This document shows, one piece after another, positions 63,067 to 64,000 of a stretch of DNA of 64,000 nt. The stretch's first letter is position 1, and each line of letters begins with the position of its first letter. The translations under genes were made by a program, and so were the position numbers. This DNA is from Persicaria tinctoria (lineage: Eukaryota; Streptophyta; Magnoliopsida; Caryophyllales; Polygonaceae): assembly GCA_037127255.1 (NCBI GenBank), contig JBANSL010000004.1, positions 85,766,627 to 85,830,626 on the forward strand. Reading direction: 5' to 3'. The notes beneath the pieces were generated by a model. That model searched no databases, had not been told where the DNA came from, and worked only from the letters and a program-made list of their open reading frames with translations.

Positions 63067-64000
63067 GAAATGTCCCTATTTATTATGTGTAAACCCGAAA
63101 CTACCCTTATACTATGCCTTATATCAAAGGGTAAATTACACATAACTACCCATAAATTATGGTACTTTTCATATAACCACCCATAAAAACTTAAATTACA
63201 ATAAAACACCCATAAATTAGTTATCTTTTCATAAGACCACCCACCCATTAAACCTCTATTTGTTTTGTTTAAAAAGATTAAAATACCCTTAATTCAAGTT
63301 TATTTGTATTTAATGCAATGATTTGTTTTCATAAGACTTCCCATTTGTTAAATAATACGGTTACCCTTTAAAAAAAGGATAAATTATAATAAAATTATTC
63401 ATGTTCGGCTAATTTGTCAAATGATATGTATAAGCTTGGCTTATTTTTCAAATGATATGGTTTGTAATTTACGATATGAGCTAATTTACCCTTCTTTTAA
63501 AGCAACAATCTTGTTTTATTTTAGAGTCTATCCCTATCTTATTCAACATTTTTAGATATATGTTGGTTGGAGTATTTAGGGTGGGTTTGAATTACATTCC
63601 ATTTTAATTATAATTCAATTATTTACTTCGGTTTATGTGAGCAATTGGTTGTATAACTAAAAATCTCATAAAAAAGAAGTAAAATAGTAATTTAACCAAA
63701 TAACTACATGAATCGGGATAAAAACTATTACATTATATATATAATTAATAAAGTATAGAATCCAAATACACCCTTAATTTATCTTAAATTTTTTGTTTAT
63801 CAAAGACGACCTTGTCAATTATACATTATAAACATAATACAAATTGAATCCAAACACGTACTTATATACATGCAACATCTTTAGTAGCCTAGTACATAAG
63901 TCGAGCGGGGTTTCATCCTAAAACCAATTGACAATATGAATAGGAAGAGTAATCCAAACACGTACTTATATACTATGGCTTGATCTTTCATATTTTTCAA
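63067..64000. other. AT-rich non-coding end of window
   Basis: Contains repeated acccataaa/aaattaca motifs at 63130-63250. At about 63885-63945 it has a sequence like 11905-11945 plus 12803-12820 (tagcctagtacataagtcga, then aaaaccaattg), a third member of the repeat into which the unit 1 hAT element inserted. No gene recognised. Confidence 0.5.

Overview
This is nuclear DNA of a flowering plant, most likely a eudicot. The evidence is AT-rich sequence, many-exon genes with GT..AG introns, a plastid-type beta-amylase, a plant VPS13-family gene, and abundant Copia, LINE, SINE, hAT and Stowaway-type elements. There are no bacterial-style operons. I cannot name the species from sequence alone. DXO1-like, BAM3-like and VPS13M1-like genes occurring together recalls Arabidopsis chromosome 4 (At4g17xxx); that comparison is from memory.

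Layout. 158-2977 (+): the 3' seven exons of a DXO/Rai1-family mRNA decapping/deNADding enzyme whose 5' end lies outside the window. 5020-14575 and 15328-22726: a diverged tandem duplication. Each unit carries a complete four-exon BAM3-type beta-amylase (+, 548 aa) and, convergent with it, a two-exon gene for a 57-aa putative membrane protein (-). The units differ by mobile insertions that each have an empty site in the other copy: a solo LTR in unit 2, and a hAT element, a Stowaway MITE, a SINE-like insert and an LTR-like block in unit 1. 23230-24300 (-): LINE remnant. 24381-24510 (+): SINE with target-site duplication. 25000-25740: degenerate GATGCCA-T(n) repeats. 27644-28096 (-): a short CIP8-like RING gene with a lost zinc ligand and a repeat-built 5' end.

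30679-56210 (+): a VPS13-like lipid-transfer gene. All 15 N-terminal exons (632 codons) and all 22 C-terminal exons (1733 residues) are readable. The middle of the family's usual protein (roughly 1,800 residues by comparison with a ~4,200-residue plant VPS13) is absent, and the exons flanking the gap are out of phase. This is the most striking feature of the window. Its introns hold a very young Copia element (35008-39362, identical LTRs, no gag), a LINE with an inverted 5' end (about 48900-50955), SINE-like elements and MITEs.

57946-62615 (-): a second Copia element with 124-bp LTRs, broken by a stop and a frameshift, inserted into the gag of a third, older Copia remnant (57830-57945 and 62616-63066). 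The rest is AT-rich non-coding sequence.

In function, BAM3 releases maltose from plastid starch, DXO1 acts on RNA 5' ends, and VPS13 moves lipids at membrane contacts. They are unrelated neighbours rather than a pathway. Intron positions were read by eye from splice sites and reading-frame continuity.
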